Origin: Streptomyces luteogriseus | GTDB taxonomy: Bacteria; Actinomycetota; Actinomycetes; Streptomycetales; Streptomycetaceae | Direction: 5' to 3' | Length of the DNA: 64,000 nucleotides | Assembly (NCBI RefSeq): GCF_014205055.1 | Contig: NZ_JACHMS010000001.1 | Span: 8,212,501-8,276,500, forward strand | Part shown: piece by piece, positions 1 to 8,709 of the stretch | Position numbering within the stretch: position 1 is the stretch's first letter | How the letters are laid out: each line of letters starts with the position of its first letter | Notes under the pieces: model-generated | Databases searched by the model: none | Told to the model about the DNA's origin: nothing | Seen by the model: the letters and a program-made list of their open reading frames with translations, nothing else | Position numbers and translations under genes: made by a program

Positions 1-469
1 TGCCGAAGCCGGAGAAGGCCAGACCCATGATCCACATGTCGGCGCCGATGCCCGGGGAGCGGACGGCGTCCGAGAGCGGGCTGTAGGCGAACCAGCCGAA
101 GTCGGCCGCGCCCTGCGGGGTGAGGAAGCCACCGACCGCGATGAGCGAGCCGAACAGGTACAGCCAGTAGGCGAACATGTTCAGCCGCGGGAACGCCACG
201 TCGGGCGCGCCGATCTGCAGCGGCATGATCCAGTTCGCGAATCCGGCGAACAGCGGCGTCGCGAACATCAGCAGCATGATCGTGCCGTGCATCGTGAACG
301 CCTGGTTGAACTGCTCGTTCGACATGATCTGCAGACCCGGACGGGCCAGTTCCGCACGCATGAACAGCGCCATCACACCGCCGATGACGAAAAACGCGAA
401 CGACGTGACCAGGTACAGCGTGCCGATCGTCTTGTGATCAGTGGTCGTCAGCCACTTGAGGTGCCTCAT
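1..469 (-). CDS. ctaD: Cytochrome c oxidase subunit I (CtaD), N-terminal part
   Basis: Catalytic heme-copper subunit of the aa3-type terminal oxidase in the cytoplasmic membrane. Reading the minus strand from the ATG at 469-467 gives MRHLKWLTTTDHKTIG, then hydrophobic helices and the family signature around NEQFNQAFTMHGTIM, which contains a conserved heme-ligand histidine. Only the first 156 codons lie in the window; the gene runs off the left edge. The start is a few residues before the conserved WLTTTDHK block, so this copy lacks the longer N-terminal extension of many actinobacterial CtaD proteins. It could be a second, paralogous ctaD. Family assignment is secure; the copy number in the genome is not visible here. 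Confidence 0.93.
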   Translation of the reverse strand, partial: MRHLKWLTTTDHKTIGTLYLVTSFAFFVIGGVMALFMRAELARPGLQIMSNEQFNQAFTMHGTIMLLMFATPLFAGFANWIMPLQIGAPDVAFPRLNMFAYWLYLFGSLIAVGGFLTPQGAADFGWFAYSPLSDAVRSPGIGADMWIMGLAFSGFG

Positions 470-574
470 GCCCCGCCTGTGTCCGCGCCCCGCCCGGACG
501 TCACACTGCACCGACGCGACGAGCATCACGAAAACGGGTGTGACGATCGGGAAGGTGCCGGACAGGAACGGGAC

Positions 575-1135
575 ATGAGCAACGACGAGATCTTCGCCGC
601 TGCCTACCGCGAGCACTACTGGGCGGTCAGCCGTTATGTCGCCAGGCGACTGGACGGGCGGGCCGGCGACGTGGAGGAAGTGGTGGCGGAGGTGTTCACG
701 GTGGCCTGGCGGCGCCGGGCCGACCTCCCGGCCGCCGCGCTGCCCTGGCTGTACGGCGTGGCACGCAACTGCCTGGCCAACGCGGTACGCGGCCACGGCC
801 GCCGCCGCAGGCTCGTCGACCGGCTCGGCAACGACCACACCGCGCACGGACGGCACATCGCGGCGGGCCCCGAGGCCGACACGCCCGGCGGCTGGGTGCA
901 CGAGGCGCTCGCCCGGCTCTCCGCGGCCGACCAGGAGGTGCTCCGGCTGACGGCCTGGGAGCAACTCGGCATCGACGAGGTCGCCGTCGCCCTCGGCTGC
1001 GGCAGCCGGGCCGCGTCCATGCGGCTGCACCGGGCCCGAAGCCGCCTCAGAGCCGAGATCGACCGTATGCGTCCCGAGGCCCCGATCGCCGAGCACTCCT
1101 GCATGACCGCCCCGAAGGAACACGGCCATGGCTGA
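575..1135 (+). CDS. ECF-type RNA polymerase sigma factor
   Basis: A 186-residue sigma-70 family protein of extracytoplasmic-function size. Region 2 covers about residues 5-75 (YREHYWAVSRYV, then VEEVVAEVFTVAWRR). Region 4 covers about 110-170, with an SAADQEVLRLTAWE helix and a recognition helix ending in RLHRARSRLR. The ATG at 575 is chosen because homology to region 2 begins at once; a long upstream extension in the same frame crosses the ctaD promoter area and lacks sigma similarity. The last 8 bp overlap the next gene, which encodes a membrane protein that is probably its regulator, so the two are translationally coupled. The target promoters cannot be deduced from the sequence. Confidence 0.9.
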   Translation: MSNDEIFAAAYREHYWAVSRYVARRLDGRAGDVEEVVAEVFTVAWRRRADLPAAALPWLYGVARNCLANAVRGHGRRRRLVDRLGNDHTAHGRHIAAGPEADTPGGWVHEALARLSAADQEVLRLTAWEQLGIDEVAVALGCGSRAASMRLHRARSRLRAEIDRMRPEAPIAEHSCMTAPKEHGHG

Positions 1136-2195
1136 CGAACTCGAACTGCTGCGCAGCGCCGACCCCGCGCCGCCCGACGGCCCCCACTTCGGCGACGGCC
1201 CCCTGGACCACAACGCCGAGCGCCGGCTCGAACAACTGCTGCGCGACCCGGGGGACGGGCTCCGCGGCCGCCCGGGAGGCCGATCGGGTCTGCTCCCGGG
1301 ACACCCACGTGGCCTGCTCCCCGGCCGTCATCGGCACGGGCTGCTCCCGGGGCCCGGCCGGCTCCGGCTGGCCTGGGGCCTGGTCGCCACGGCCGTCGTC
1401 GCCGCCCTGACCCTCACCCTCGTACTGAGCGGACCGAGCACCCCGCCCGCGGTAGCCGCGCCCCGCCCGCTGGTGGTCGAGACCGGCTCCACACCCGTGC
1501 CCCTGCACCGTATGGCCGAGCTGGCGTCGGCCGTGGCCGGGTCCGACGACGCGCCCCGCCTGCGCAAGGGCACTCACGTGCAGTCCTGGAGTCTCGGCAT
1601 GTCCGACGGCAAGCCCCCGATCACCCTGCCCGAAGAGCGCATCGTGCGTTGGCGGGCCGACGACAGCCATACCGAACTCGTCGTGGCCACGGACCCCAGG
1701 CATCCGGGCCGCCCGGTCCTCTCGGACGAGGGCGGCGAACCGCACCTCGTCGACGACGGTCACGTCCTCCTCGACCAGACCTACCCGCCGAGCTGGAGCG
1801 ACGCCCCGCCCAAGTCGCCCCCGCCCCGCGACCCGGCCCGGCTGCGCGCCTACCTGATGGAGGCTCAGTACACCGACACCCCGCTGACCACGCCCGAACT
1901 GCTCGACGCCATGGCGACGCTGCTCGACAACTGGACCCTCGGCGCACGCGAGAATGCGGCGCTCACCCGGCTCCTCGCCGGCGCCGAGGGACTGCGGCCG
2001 GTCGGCCGGGTCACCGACCGGCTGGGCCGACGCGGCCAGGCCTACGTGAACGACAGCCGCGGAGTCCGCCGCATGCTGATCATGGACCCGGCCGCCGGCG
2101 CCGTCCTCGGCCTGGAGAGCACCCTCACGCGGCCGGATCCCGAGTACGGAGTCGAGGAGGGCGACGTCATGTCGTACAGCGCCTGGATGCGCTGA
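1128..2195 (+). CDS. CU044_5270-type membrane protein, probable anti-sigma partner
   Basis: A 355-residue protein with a cytoplasmic N-terminal part of about 80 residues, one membrane helix at about 83-103 (LAWGLVATAVVAALTLTL) and a long extracytoplasmic C-terminal domain. This layout is the one seen in the CU044_5270 family, commonly encoded directly after ECF sigma genes in actinomycetes. It overlaps the sigma gene by 8 bp and has its own GAAGGA ribosome binding site. By position it is a candidate anti-sigma factor or sensor, but no zinc-binding HxxxCxxC motif is seen, so the regulatory role is inference. It is also proline- and arginine-rich just before the membrane helix. Its stop codon abuts the stop of folD with no spacer. 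Confidence 0.8.
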   Translation: MADELELLRSADPAPPDGPHFGDGPLDHNAERRLEQLLRDPGDGLRGRPGGRSGLLPGHPRGLLPGRHRHGLLPGPGRLRLAWGLVATAVVAALTLTLVLSGPSTPPAVAAPRPLVVETGSTPVPLHRMAELASAVAGSDDAPRLRKGTHVQSWSLGMSDGKPPITLPEERIVRWRADDSHTELVVATDPRHPGRPVLSDEGGEPHLVDDGHVLLDQTYPPSWSDAPPKSPPPRDPARLRAYLMEAQYTDTPLTTPELLDAMATLLDNWTLGARENAALTRLLAGAEGLRPVGRVTDRLGRRGQAYVNDSRGVRRMLIMDPAAGAVLGLESTLTRPDPEYGVEEGDVMSYSAWMR

Positions 2196-3053
2196 TCACC
2201 CCTCGGCGACACCGAGTTGCCGGGCGGCGGCCCGCACGGTCTGCTCCAGCAGCGTGGCGATGGTCATCGGGCCGACACCGCCCGGCACCGGCGTGATCAG
2301 CGAGGCCCGCTCCACGGCGGAGTCGAAGTCGACGTCGCCGACGTTCCCGGCGTTGTACCCGGCGTCGATCACCACGGCGCCGGGCTTGACGTCCTGGCCG
2401 CGGATGAGCCGGGGCCGGCCCACCGCGGCCACCACGATGTCGGCCTCGCGCACGGCCGCCGACAGCTCCCGGGTGCGCGAGTGGCAGTAGGTGACCGTCG
2501 CGTCCCGGGCGAGCAGCAGCATTCCGACTGGCTTGCCGAGGATCGCACTGCGGCCCACGACCACGGCCCGCTTCCCGGCCGGGTCGACGCCGTACGCGTC
2601 GAGCAGCCGCATGATCCCGCCGGGCGTGCACGACACGAAGCCGGGCAGGCCGAAGCTCATGGTGGCGAAGGAGGCGAAGGTGACGCCGTCGACGTCCTTC
2701 CCGGGCGCTATCGCCTCGAACGCGGCCCGCTCGTCGATGTGGTCGCCCACCGGGTGCTGGAGCAGGATGCCGTGCACCCCGGGGTCGGCGGAGAGCGCCT
2801 CGACCGCGCCGACGAGTTCCGCGGTGGTCGTCGCGGCGGGCAGCGCCACGTGCCGTGAGGTGATGCCGGCCTTGCGGCAGCGGTTCTGCTTCATCCGGAC
2901 ATACGTGACGGACGCGGGGTCCTCACCGACGAGCACCGTCGCGAGACAGGGCGCGGTGCCCGTCCGTTCGGTGAGGACGGCCGCGCGCTCGCCGGTCTCC
3001 TCGATGATCCGCCGGGCGAGTGCGGTGCCGTCCATGAGCCGGGCCTGAGACAT
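2196..3053 (-). CDS. folD: Bifunctional methylenetetrahydrofolate dehydrogenase/cyclohydrolase
   Basis: FolD interconverts 5,10-methylene-THF and 10-formyl-THF in the cytoplasm, using NADP, for one-carbon supply to purines and formyl-methionine. The 285-residue length is normal. The substrate domain contains the YVRMKQNRCRKAGI stretch with the catalytic lysine. The NADP domain shows VVGRSAILGKPVGM, and the C-terminal signature PGGVGPMTIATLLEQT is present. The ATG at 3053 has a CAGGAG ribosome binding site about 8 nt upstream. The gene is convergent with, and directly touches, the CU044_5270-type gene. No operon partner is evident; the SnoaL-like gene upstream is 136 bp away on the same strand. 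Confidence 0.97.
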   Translation of the reverse strand: MSQARLMDGTALARRIIEETGERAAVLTERTGTAPCLATVLVGEDPASVTYVRMKQNRCRKAGITSRHVALPAATTTAELVGAVEALSADPGVHGILLQHPVGDHIDERAAFEAIAPGKDVDGVTFASFATMSFGLPGFVSCTPGGIMRLLDAYGVDPAGKRAVVVGRSAILGKPVGMLLLARDATVTYCHSRTRELSAAVREADIVVAAVGRPRLIRGQDVKPGAVVIDAGYNAGNVGDVDFDSAVERASLITPVPGGVGPMTIATLLEQTVRAAARQLGVAEG

Positions 3054-3189
3054 GATCCACTCCTGGGCCGATGTACTGCTTCGCCCAGGCGCACGGCATC
3101 GACTTCCGCGGGGCCGCTCCCCGGTGGTGCTCCACCTCAGCGCCAGTCACGGCCCGGACCCACCCTAAAGGAGGCCGGTGCCGCTCCCG

Positions 3190-3552
3190 CTACTCGTCCC
3201 AGGCCTGGACCAGGGTCTGCTCGGCGATCTTGCCGTCGCGGAGTCCGATCATGGACTCCGAGAAGACGCGCACCCCGTCCGCGTACTGGCAACTCTCGCT
3301 GTAGGCGGCCTCGTCGCCCTGGATGACGCACCGCTCCAGCGTGTGCGACATGTCGCGGCTGTAGACGTCCTCCAGCATCCGGCCGATCTCGTCCCGGCCG
3401 TGCAGGACCTTGGGGTGGCTGGGCTGGGTCGTGCGGTCCACGATGCGCAGCTCCGCATCGTCGGCGTACAGGGAGAGCAGGATGTCCGGATCCCCTTCCA
3501 CGCCCCGGCGCAGGGTGTCACGGTCGAAGGCGGGGTCTGCCGCGGTTCCCAT
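3190..3552 (-). CDS. SnoaL-like / NTF2-fold protein
   Basis: A 120-residue single-domain protein of the SnoaL/NTF2-like fold, seen from the pattern LLSLYADDAELRIVD, then HGRDEIGRMLEDV, then SESMIGLRDGKIAEQTLVQAWDE, which is typical of the cone-shaped beta-sheet fold. Such proteins may be isomerases, hydratases or simple ligand binders; no specific substrate can be assigned. The ATG at 3552 is preceded by an excellent AAGGAGG site, so the longer reading frame upstream is not used. It may share a transcript with folD, which lies 136 bp further along. Confidence 0.8.
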   Translation of the reverse strand: MGTAADPAFDRDTLRRGVEGDPDILLSLYADDAELRIVDRTTQPSHPKVLHGRDEIGRMLEDVYSRDMSHTLERCVIQGDEAAYSESCQYADGVRVFSESMIGLRDGKIAEQTLVQAWDE

Positions 3553-3725
3553 GATGACCTCCTTCGAAGGGCCGCGGCCCGGCGGACGCGGGCCGCGAAA
3601 CACCTCTCCTGTCGAGCGTCCTCCCGCCCGGCGGGCTAGGCAAGCGCAACCGGAACACTGGGCCTGACGGGTGAGCGGCGCCGCCCGCCCGTGTCCGCCG
3701 GGGACCCGCCGGCGTTGCGAAAGGC

Positions 3726-4013
3726 ATGATCTCAACACGACGTATCGTCGCCGCCGTTGGTCTCGCCGCTGGCGTCACCGGCCTCGTCGCGCCGATGGCG
3801 AACGCGGCCGACGCGGAAGCGAAGAGCCCGCTCAGCCCGATGTCCACGCTCGACTCGCTGGCCGTGAGCGACATCCCCGCCGAGCACAAGGCCGAGATCC
3901 CGCGGCCCTCCTCGCAGGTGGCCGGGCTCAAGCGCCTCAACGACCTCGACCAGCTGAACCAGGTCGTCGGCCTGGTCTCCCCGGTCTTCGGTTTCCTTCC
4001 GAACGTCCGCTGA
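3726..4013 (+). CDS. Small exported protein of unknown function
   Basis: A 95-residue precursor with a clear Sec signal peptide: positive start, hydrophobic core IVAAVGLAAGVTGLVAP, and probable cleavage after the alanines of MANAADA near residue 27. The mature part is about 68 residues, polar at first and ending in a hydrophobic LNQVVGLVSPVFGFLPNVR tail. No known domain is recognised and there is no cysteine. It resembles the many small secreted proteins of Streptomyces aerial growth in size only. It is monocistronic and followed by a 20-bp-arm terminator hairpin. Confidence 0.75.
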   Translation: MISTRRIVAAVGLAAGVTGLVAPMANAADAEAKSPLSPMSTLDSLAVSDIPAEHKAEIPRPSSQVAGLKRLNDLDQLNQVVGLVSPVFGFLPNVR

Positions 4014-4020
4014 CCGCAGC

Positions 4021-4062
4021 GCACGACGAGGGCCGCCCGGAACCGGGCGGCCCTCGTCGTGC
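4021..4062. terminator. Bidirectional hairpin terminator
   Basis: A perfect inverted repeat with 20-bp arms (4021-4040 and 4043-4062) around a 2-nt centre, starting GCACGACGAGGG. It lies between the stop of the small exported protein on the plus strand and the stop of the ABC exporter on the minus strand. No T-run is present, as is usual in Streptomyces. Function as a terminator for both genes is inferred from position and stem strength. Confidence 0.85.
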
Positions 4063-4068
4063 GCGGAC

Positions 4069-5823
4069 TCAGTCCGCGGTGGCCAGGAACTGCGTCGCCG
4101 CCAGCTCCGCGTAGAGCGGATCGGCCGTCACGAGCTCACGGTGCGTGCCGACGGCCCGGACCCGTCCCGCGTCCATCACCACGATCCGGTCGGCCATCGT
4201 CACCGTCGACAGCCGGTGCGCCACGACGAGGACCGTGGTCGTGCGCGCCACGTCCGCGACGGTGTCCCGCAACGCCGCCTCGTTCACCGCGTCCAGCTGC
4301 GAGGTCGCCTCGTCCAGGAGCAGCAGCCGGGGGCGGCGCAGCAGCGCGCGGGCGATGGCGACGCGCTGCCGCTCACCGCCGGACAGCTTGGTGCCGCGGT
4401 GCCCCACGAGCGTGTCGAGGCCGCCCGGCAGCCGGGAGACCAGACCGTCGAGACGGGTCGTCTTGAGTACCCGCGCGAGGGCGTCCTCGTCCGCCTCCGG
4501 ATTGCCCAGCACCAGGTTGTCCCGCAGGGAGCCCGACAGGACCGGCGCATCCTGCTCCACGTAGCCGATCGCGGCGCGCAGCCGGGGAAGCTCCCAGTCG
4601 TCCAGATCCCGCCCGTCCAGCGTGATCACCCCGGACTCGGGGTCGTAGAACCGCTCGATCAGCGAGAAGACGGTGGTCTTGCCGGCGCCTGAGGGGCCGA
4701 CGAACGCCGTCATGCCCTGTGCGGGCACGGTGAACGTCACCCCGTGGTGGACGTAGGGCAGGTCGTCGGCGTAGCGGAAGCGGACGTCGTCGAAGGCGAG
4801 GGCGGCGGGCTCGGCGCCGGGGGAGGGCAGCGGGGCGGCCTCGGCGGCCGGCTCGGCGGGCAGGCGCAGGGCCTCCTCGATGCGGGTGAGGGCCGCGGCG
4901 CCCGTCTGGTACTGGGTGATGGCGCCGACGACCTGCTGTATCGGCGACATCAGGTAGAAGACGTACAGCAGGAACGCCACCAGCGTGCCCACGTCCACCG
5001 CGCCGGTCGCGACGCGTGCGCCGCCCACGGCGAGCACCGTGATGAAGGCGATCTGCATGGCGAGTCCCGCCGTGTTGCCCGCGGCGGCCGACCACTTGGC
5101 GGCCCGCACGCTCTGGCGCCACGACTCCTGTGCCGCCTCGTGCAGCGTCCGCTCCTCCCGGTGCTCCGCGCCGGACGCCTTCACCGTGCGCAGGGCGCCG
5201 AGGATCCGCTCCAGCGAGGCACCCATGACCCCGACCGCGTTCTGCGCCTGTCGGCTGGCCTGGTTGATACGCGGCACGATCACCCCGAGGATCACGCCCG
5301 CGCCCAGGATCACGGCCAGGGTGACGCCCAGCAGCACGGCGTCCACCCAGCCCATCATCACCACCGTGGCGACGAGGGTGAGTCCGCCCGTGCCCAGTCC
5401 GACCAGCGAGTCGGTGGTGACCGCGCGCAACAGCGTGGTGTCGGAGGTGATGCGGGCCATCAGGTCCCCGGGTTCGCTGCGGTCCACGGCCGTGATCCGC
5501 AGCCGCAGCAGATACGACGACAGGGCCCGCCGCGCGCCGAGCACCACCGACTCGGCGGTGCGCGTCAGCACGTACGAACCCAGCGCGCCCACCGCCGCGT
5601 TGGCCACGACCAGGGCCGACATCGCCAGCAGGGCGCCGGTGATGTCCCGGTCGTGCGACAGGTCGTCGATCAGGCCCCGCGCCACCAGCGGCAGCAGCAG
5701 CCCGGTCGCCCCGGTGACCAGCGAGAGCAGCGCACCGGCGACCAGGGCCCAGCGGTGCGGCCGTACGTATCCGAGCAACTGCCGCCACGGGGGTGTGGCG
5801 GTCTCGGTCTCTGCGATGCTCAC
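4069..5823 (-). CDS. ABC-type exporter, fused membrane and ATPase domains
   Basis: A 584-residue half-transporter of the MsbA/LmrA/MDR type, expected to work as a homodimer in the cytoplasmic membrane. Six hydrophobic segments occupy about residues 20-310. The nucleotide-binding domain follows from about 340, with Walker A GPSGAGKTT, the ABC signature LSGGERQRVAIARALL, Walker B LLLLDEATSQLD and the H-loop AHRLST. Substrate cannot be read from sequence; drug, lipid or peptide export are all possible. The gene stands alone, with its 3' end against the terminator hairpin and its 5' end divergent from the formaldehyde module. No regulator gene adjoins it. Confidence 0.92.
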   Translation of the reverse strand: MSIAETETATPPWRQLLGYVRPHRWALVAGALLSLVTGATGLLLPLVARGLIDDLSHDRDITGALLAMSALVVANAAVGALGSYVLTRTAESVVLGARRALSSYLLRLRITAVDRSEPGDLMARITSDTTLLRAVTTDSLVGLGTGGLTLVATVVMMGWVDAVLLGVTLAVILGAGVILGVIVPRINQASRQAQNAVGVMGASLERILGALRTVKASGAEHREERTLHEAAQESWRQSVRAAKWSAAAGNTAGLAMQIAFITVLAVGGARVATGAVDVGTLVAFLLYVFYLMSPIQQVVGAITQYQTGAAALTRIEEALRLPAEPAAEAAPLPSPGAEPAALAFDDVRFRYADDLPYVHHGVTFTVPAQGMTAFVGPSGAGKTTVFSLIERFYDPESGVITLDGRDLDDWELPRLRAAIGYVEQDAPVLSGSLRDNLVLGNPEADEDALARVLKTTRLDGLVSRLPGGLDTLVGHRGTKLSGGERQRVAIARALLRRPRLLLLDEATSQLDAVNEAALRDTVADVARTTTVLVVAHRLSTVTMADRIVVMDAGRVRAVGTHRELVTADPLYAELAATQFLATAD

Positions 5824-5986
5824 GGCGCTCCCTCGGCGTCGGCGGAGCGTTCAGGCTACGTCGCCGCCGACCCGCGCGGCCTGCTCTTTTCGAGCAGAAC
5901 AGGCCGGTCGATCCGCGCCCCTCACCGATCAGTCGCGCGTAGGGTCGGAGGGGAACGGACCCCCGGCCGACGAAGGAGTCAGCAGC

Positions 5987-7075
5987 ATGGCCCAGGAAGT
6001 ACGCGGCGTGATCGCCCCCGGCAAGGACGAGCCGGTGCGGATCGAGACGGTCGTGGTGCCCGACCCCGGCCCGGGCGAGGCCGTGGTGCAGGTGCAGGCC
6101 TGCGGGGTGTGCCACACCGACCTGCACTACAAGCAGGGCGGCATCAACGACGAGTTCCCGTTCCTGCTCGGTCACGAGGCAGCGGGCGTGGTCGAGGCGG
6201 TCGGCCCCGGCGTCACCGATGTCGAGCCCGGTGACTTCGTGATCCTCAACTGGCGTGCGGTGTGCGGGAAGTGTCGGGCCTGTCTGCGCGGGCGCCCCTG
6301 GTACTGCTTCGACACCCACAACGCGCAGCAGAGGATGACCCTCGCCTCGACGGGCCAGGAGCTGTCCCCGGCCCTCGGCATCGGAGCCTTCGCGGAGAAG
6401 ACGCTGGTCGCGGCCGGGCAGTGCACCAAGGTCGACCCGCGGGTGGCCCCGCAGGTGGCCGGGCTGCTGGGCTGCGGTGTGATGGCCGGCATCGGCGCCG
6501 CGATCAACACCGGCAACGTCGGCCGGGGCGACTCGGTCGCCGTCATCGGCTGCGGCGGGGTCGGCGACGCGGCCATCGCCGGATCGCAACTGGCCGGAGC
6601 GGCGACGATCATCGCCGTCGACATCGACGACCGCAAGCTGGAGACCGCCCGCTCCATGGGCGCCACCCACACCGTCAACTCGCGCGAGAACGACCCGGTC
6701 GAGGCGATCCGCGAGCTCACCGGCGGCTTCGGCGCCGACGTCGTCATCGAGGCCGTCGGCCGGCCCGAGACCTACAAGCAGGCCTTCTACGCCCGTGACC
6801 TCGCGGGCACGGTCGTCCTCGTCGGCGTCCCCACACCCGAGATGAAGCTCGAACTGCCGCTGCTCGACGTCTTCGGCCGCGGCGGATCCCTGAAGTCCAG
6901 CTGGTACGGCGACTGCCTGCCGTCCCGCGACTTCCCCATGCTGATCGACCTGCATCTGCAGGGGCGTCTGGACCTCGGCGCGTTCGTCACGGAGACGATC
7001 GGGCTCGACGAGGTGGAGAAGGCGTTCGAGCGGATGCACCACGGCGACGTGCTGCGCTCGGTGGTGGTGCTGTGA
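5987..7075 (+). CDS. mscR: S-(hydroxymethyl)mycothiol dehydrogenase
   Basis: A 362-residue zinc-dependent medium-chain alcohol dehydrogenase that oxidises the formaldehyde-mycothiol adduct with NAD in the cytoplasm. Visible features are the catalytic zinc region ACGVCHTDLHY and GHEAAGVVEAVG, the structural zinc lobe with CGKCRACLRGRPWYC, and the NAD-binding Rossmann motif GCGGVGDAA. The overall sequence is the actinobacterial MSH-dependent class, and mycothiol fits the organism. The ATG at 5987 has a GAAGGAG site 9 nt upstream; a longer reading frame upstream is antisense to the exporter and is rejected. The stop overlaps the start of the MBL hydrolase by 4 bp (ATGA), as in the mycobacterial mscR locus. 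Confidence 0.92.
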   Translation: MAQEVRGVIAPGKDEPVRIETVVVPDPGPGEAVVQVQACGVCHTDLHYKQGGINDEFPFLLGHEAAGVVEAVGPGVTDVEPGDFVILNWRAVCGKCRACLRGRPWYCFDTHNAQQRMTLASTGQELSPALGIGAFAEKTLVAAGQCTKVDPRVAPQVAGLLGCGVMAGIGAAINTGNVGRGDSVAVIGCGGVGDAAIAGSQLAGAATIIAVDIDDRKLETARSMGATHTVNSRENDPVEAIRELTGGFGADVVIEAVGRPETYKQAFYARDLAGTVVLVGVPTPEMKLELPLLDVFGRGGSLKSSWYGDCLPSRDFPMLIDLHLQGRLDLGAFVTETIGLDEVEKAFERMHHGDVLRSVVVL

Positions 7076-7704
7076 TGACGACGCGCATCGAACACCTCGT
7101 CACCTCCGGCCGGTTCAGCCTCGACGGCGGCACCTGGGACGTCGACAACAATGTGTGGATCGTCGGCGACGATCACGAGGCGATCGTCATCGACGCCGCC
7201 CACGACGCCGACGCCATCGCCGAGGCCGTCGGGGACCGCCGGCTCACCGCCATCGTGTGCACGCACGCCCACAACGACCACATCGACGCCGCCCCCGCCC
7301 TCGCCGAGCGCACCGGTGCCACCATCTGGCTGCACCACGACGACCTGCCGCTGTGGAAGCAGACCCACCCGGACCGGGAACCGGACGCCTGGCTGGTCGA
7401 CGGCCAGACGATCGAGGCCGGCGGCGCCGACCTCAGGGTCCTGCACACCCCGGGGCACGCGCCCGGCGCCGTCTGCCTCTACGACCCGGGACTGGGCACC
7501 GTCTTCACCGGCGACACCCTCTTCCAGGGCGGCCCCGGCGCCACCGGCCGGTCCTTCTCGCACTTCCCGACGATCATCGACTCGATCCGCGACCGGCTGC
7601 TGACCCTGCCGCCCGAGACGACGGTCCGCACCGGCCACGGCGACTCCACGACCATCGGCGCGGAGGCCCCGCAGCTCCAGGAATGGATCGCCCGGGGACA
7701 CTGA
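7072..7704 (+). CDS. MBL-fold hydrolase, partner of mycothiol dehydrogenase
   Basis: A 210-residue metallo-beta-lactamase-fold protein. The metal-binding signature is seen as THAHNDHIDAA (HxHxDH), followed by HTPGHAPGA and FTGDTLF, with a final histidine in TGHGDST. It is translationally coupled to the mycothiol-dependent formaldehyde dehydrogenase, so it probably hydrolyses the S-formylmycothiol product or a related thioester. That role is inferred from context and from the same gene pair in mycobacteria, not from residues specific to the substrate. Length is normal for the glyoxalase II-like group. Confidence 0.88.
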   Translation: MMTTRIEHLVTSGRFSLDGGTWDVDNNVWIVGDDHEAIVIDAAHDADAIAEAVGDRRLTAIVCTHAHNDHIDAAPALAERTGATIWLHHDDLPLWKQTHPDREPDAWLVDGQTIEAGGADLRVLHTPGHAPGAVCLYDPGLGTVFTGDTLFQGGPGATGRSFSHFPTIIDSIRDRLLTLPPETTVRTGHGDSTTIGAEAPQLQEWIARGH

Positions 7705-7710
7705 CCGCGT

Positions 7711-7729
7711 GTCGCCGGTAAAAGGCGAC
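7711..7729 (+). terminator. Small stem-loop after the formaldehyde module
   Basis: GTCGCC at 7711-7716 pairs with GGCGAC at 7724-7729 around a 7-nt loop, 6 bp after the MBL hydrolase stop. The stem is only 6 bp, so this is at best a weak terminator or attenuator. Confidence 0.35.
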
Positions 7730-7748
7730 AGAAGATGTCCGGCTTACC

Positions 7749-7783
7749 CGTGACCCTGGAGGCGACAAGCAGCCACGGTCACG
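7749..7783. promoter_or_regulatory. Inverted repeat upstream of the SDR gene
   Basis: CGTGACC (7749-7755) is repeated in inverse as GGTCACG (7777-7783), ending 11 bp before the SDR start codon and overlapping the region just before its GGGAGGT ribosome binding site. It could be an operator or an RNA hairpin influencing initiation. No regulator gene is adjacent. Confidence 0.3.
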
Positions 7784-7794
7784 GGAGGTCGGAC

Positions 7795-8709
7795 ATGTCA
7801 GCTCCGTTGCAGGACAAGGTCGCGCTGGTCGCCGGGGCGACCCGGGGCGCGGGACGGGGGATCGCCGTGGAACTCGGCGCGGCCGGCGCCACCGTCTACG
7901 TCACCGGCCGCACCACCCGCGCCCGCCGGTCGGAGTACGACCGGCCCGAGACGATCGAGGACACCGCCGACCTGGTCACCGCCGCCGGCGGCAAGGGCAT
8001 CGCCGTCCCCACCGACCACCTCGACCGTTCGCAGGTCAAGGCGCTCGTGGACAGGATCGCGGACGAGCAGGGCCGCCTCGATGTCCTGGTCAACGACATC
8101 TGGGGCGGCGAGAAGCTCTTCGAGTGGGACACCCCCCTCTGGGAGCACGACCTCGACAACGGGCTGCGCCTGCTGAAGCTCGCCGTCGAGACGCACGCCG
8201 TCACCAGCCACCACGCCCTGCCCCTGCTGCTGCGCCATCCCGGCGGCCTGGTCGTCGAGCTCACCGACGGCACCGCCGCATACAACGCGGAGAACTACCG
8301 TGTGAACTTCTTCTACGACCTCGCCAAGGCCTCCGTGCTGCGTATGGCCTTCGCCCTCGGCCACGAACTCGGCCCGCGCGGCGCCACAGCCGTCGCCCTC
8401 ACCCCCGGCTGGCTGCGCTCGGAGATGATGCTGGACGGCTTCGGGGTACGGGAGGAGAACTGGCGCGACGCGCTGGAGCGCGTTCCCCACTTCGCCATCT
8501 CGGAGACCCCGCACTACGTGGGCCGGGCCGTGGCCGCACTCGCCGCCGACGCGGACGTGGCGCGCTGGAACGGGCAGTCGTTGTCCAGCGGCGGACTCGC
8601 CCGGGCGTACGGCTTCACCGACCTCGACGGCAGCCGCCCGGACGCCTGGCGCTACCTCGTGGAGGTCCAGGACGCGGGCAAGCCCGCGGACGTCACCGGA
8701 TACCGGTGA
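7795..8709 (+). CDS. SDR family oxidoreductase
   Basis: A 304-residue short-chain dehydrogenase with the cofactor motif GATRGAGRGIA near the N-terminus, the LVNDIWGG segment in place of the usual NNAG, and a YDLAK catalytic motif (YxxxK). The TGRTTR sequence after the first strand favours NADP(H). The ATG at 7795 follows a GGGAGGT site; an upstream in-frame methionine has none. Substrate is unknown. The replacement of NNAG by NDIWGG is a property of one SDR subgroup of about 300 residues with a longer C-terminus. It follows the formaldehyde module by 90 bp and may be transcribed separately. Confidence 0.85.
   Translation: MSAPLQDKVALVAGATRGAGRGIAVELGAAGATVYVTGRTTRARRSEYDRPETIEDTADLVTAAGGKGIAVPTDHLDRSQVKALVDRIADEQGRLDVLVNDIWGGEKLFEWDTPLWEHDLDNGLRLLKLAVETHAVTSHHALPLLLRHPGGLVVELTDGTAAYNAENYRVNFFYDLAKASVLRMAFALGHELGPRGATAVALTPGWLRSEMMLDGFGVREENWRDALERVPHFAISETPHYVGRAVAALAADADVARWNGQSLSSGGLARAYGFTDLDGSRPDAWRYLVEVQDAGKPADVTGYR

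Noticed and set aside
4373..7042. 889-codon minus-strand open frame
   Set aside because: It runs antisense through the mycothiol dehydrogenase and on through the exporter in a wrong frame. It has repetitive Gly/Arg/Asp composition and no domain; a GC-bias artefact.
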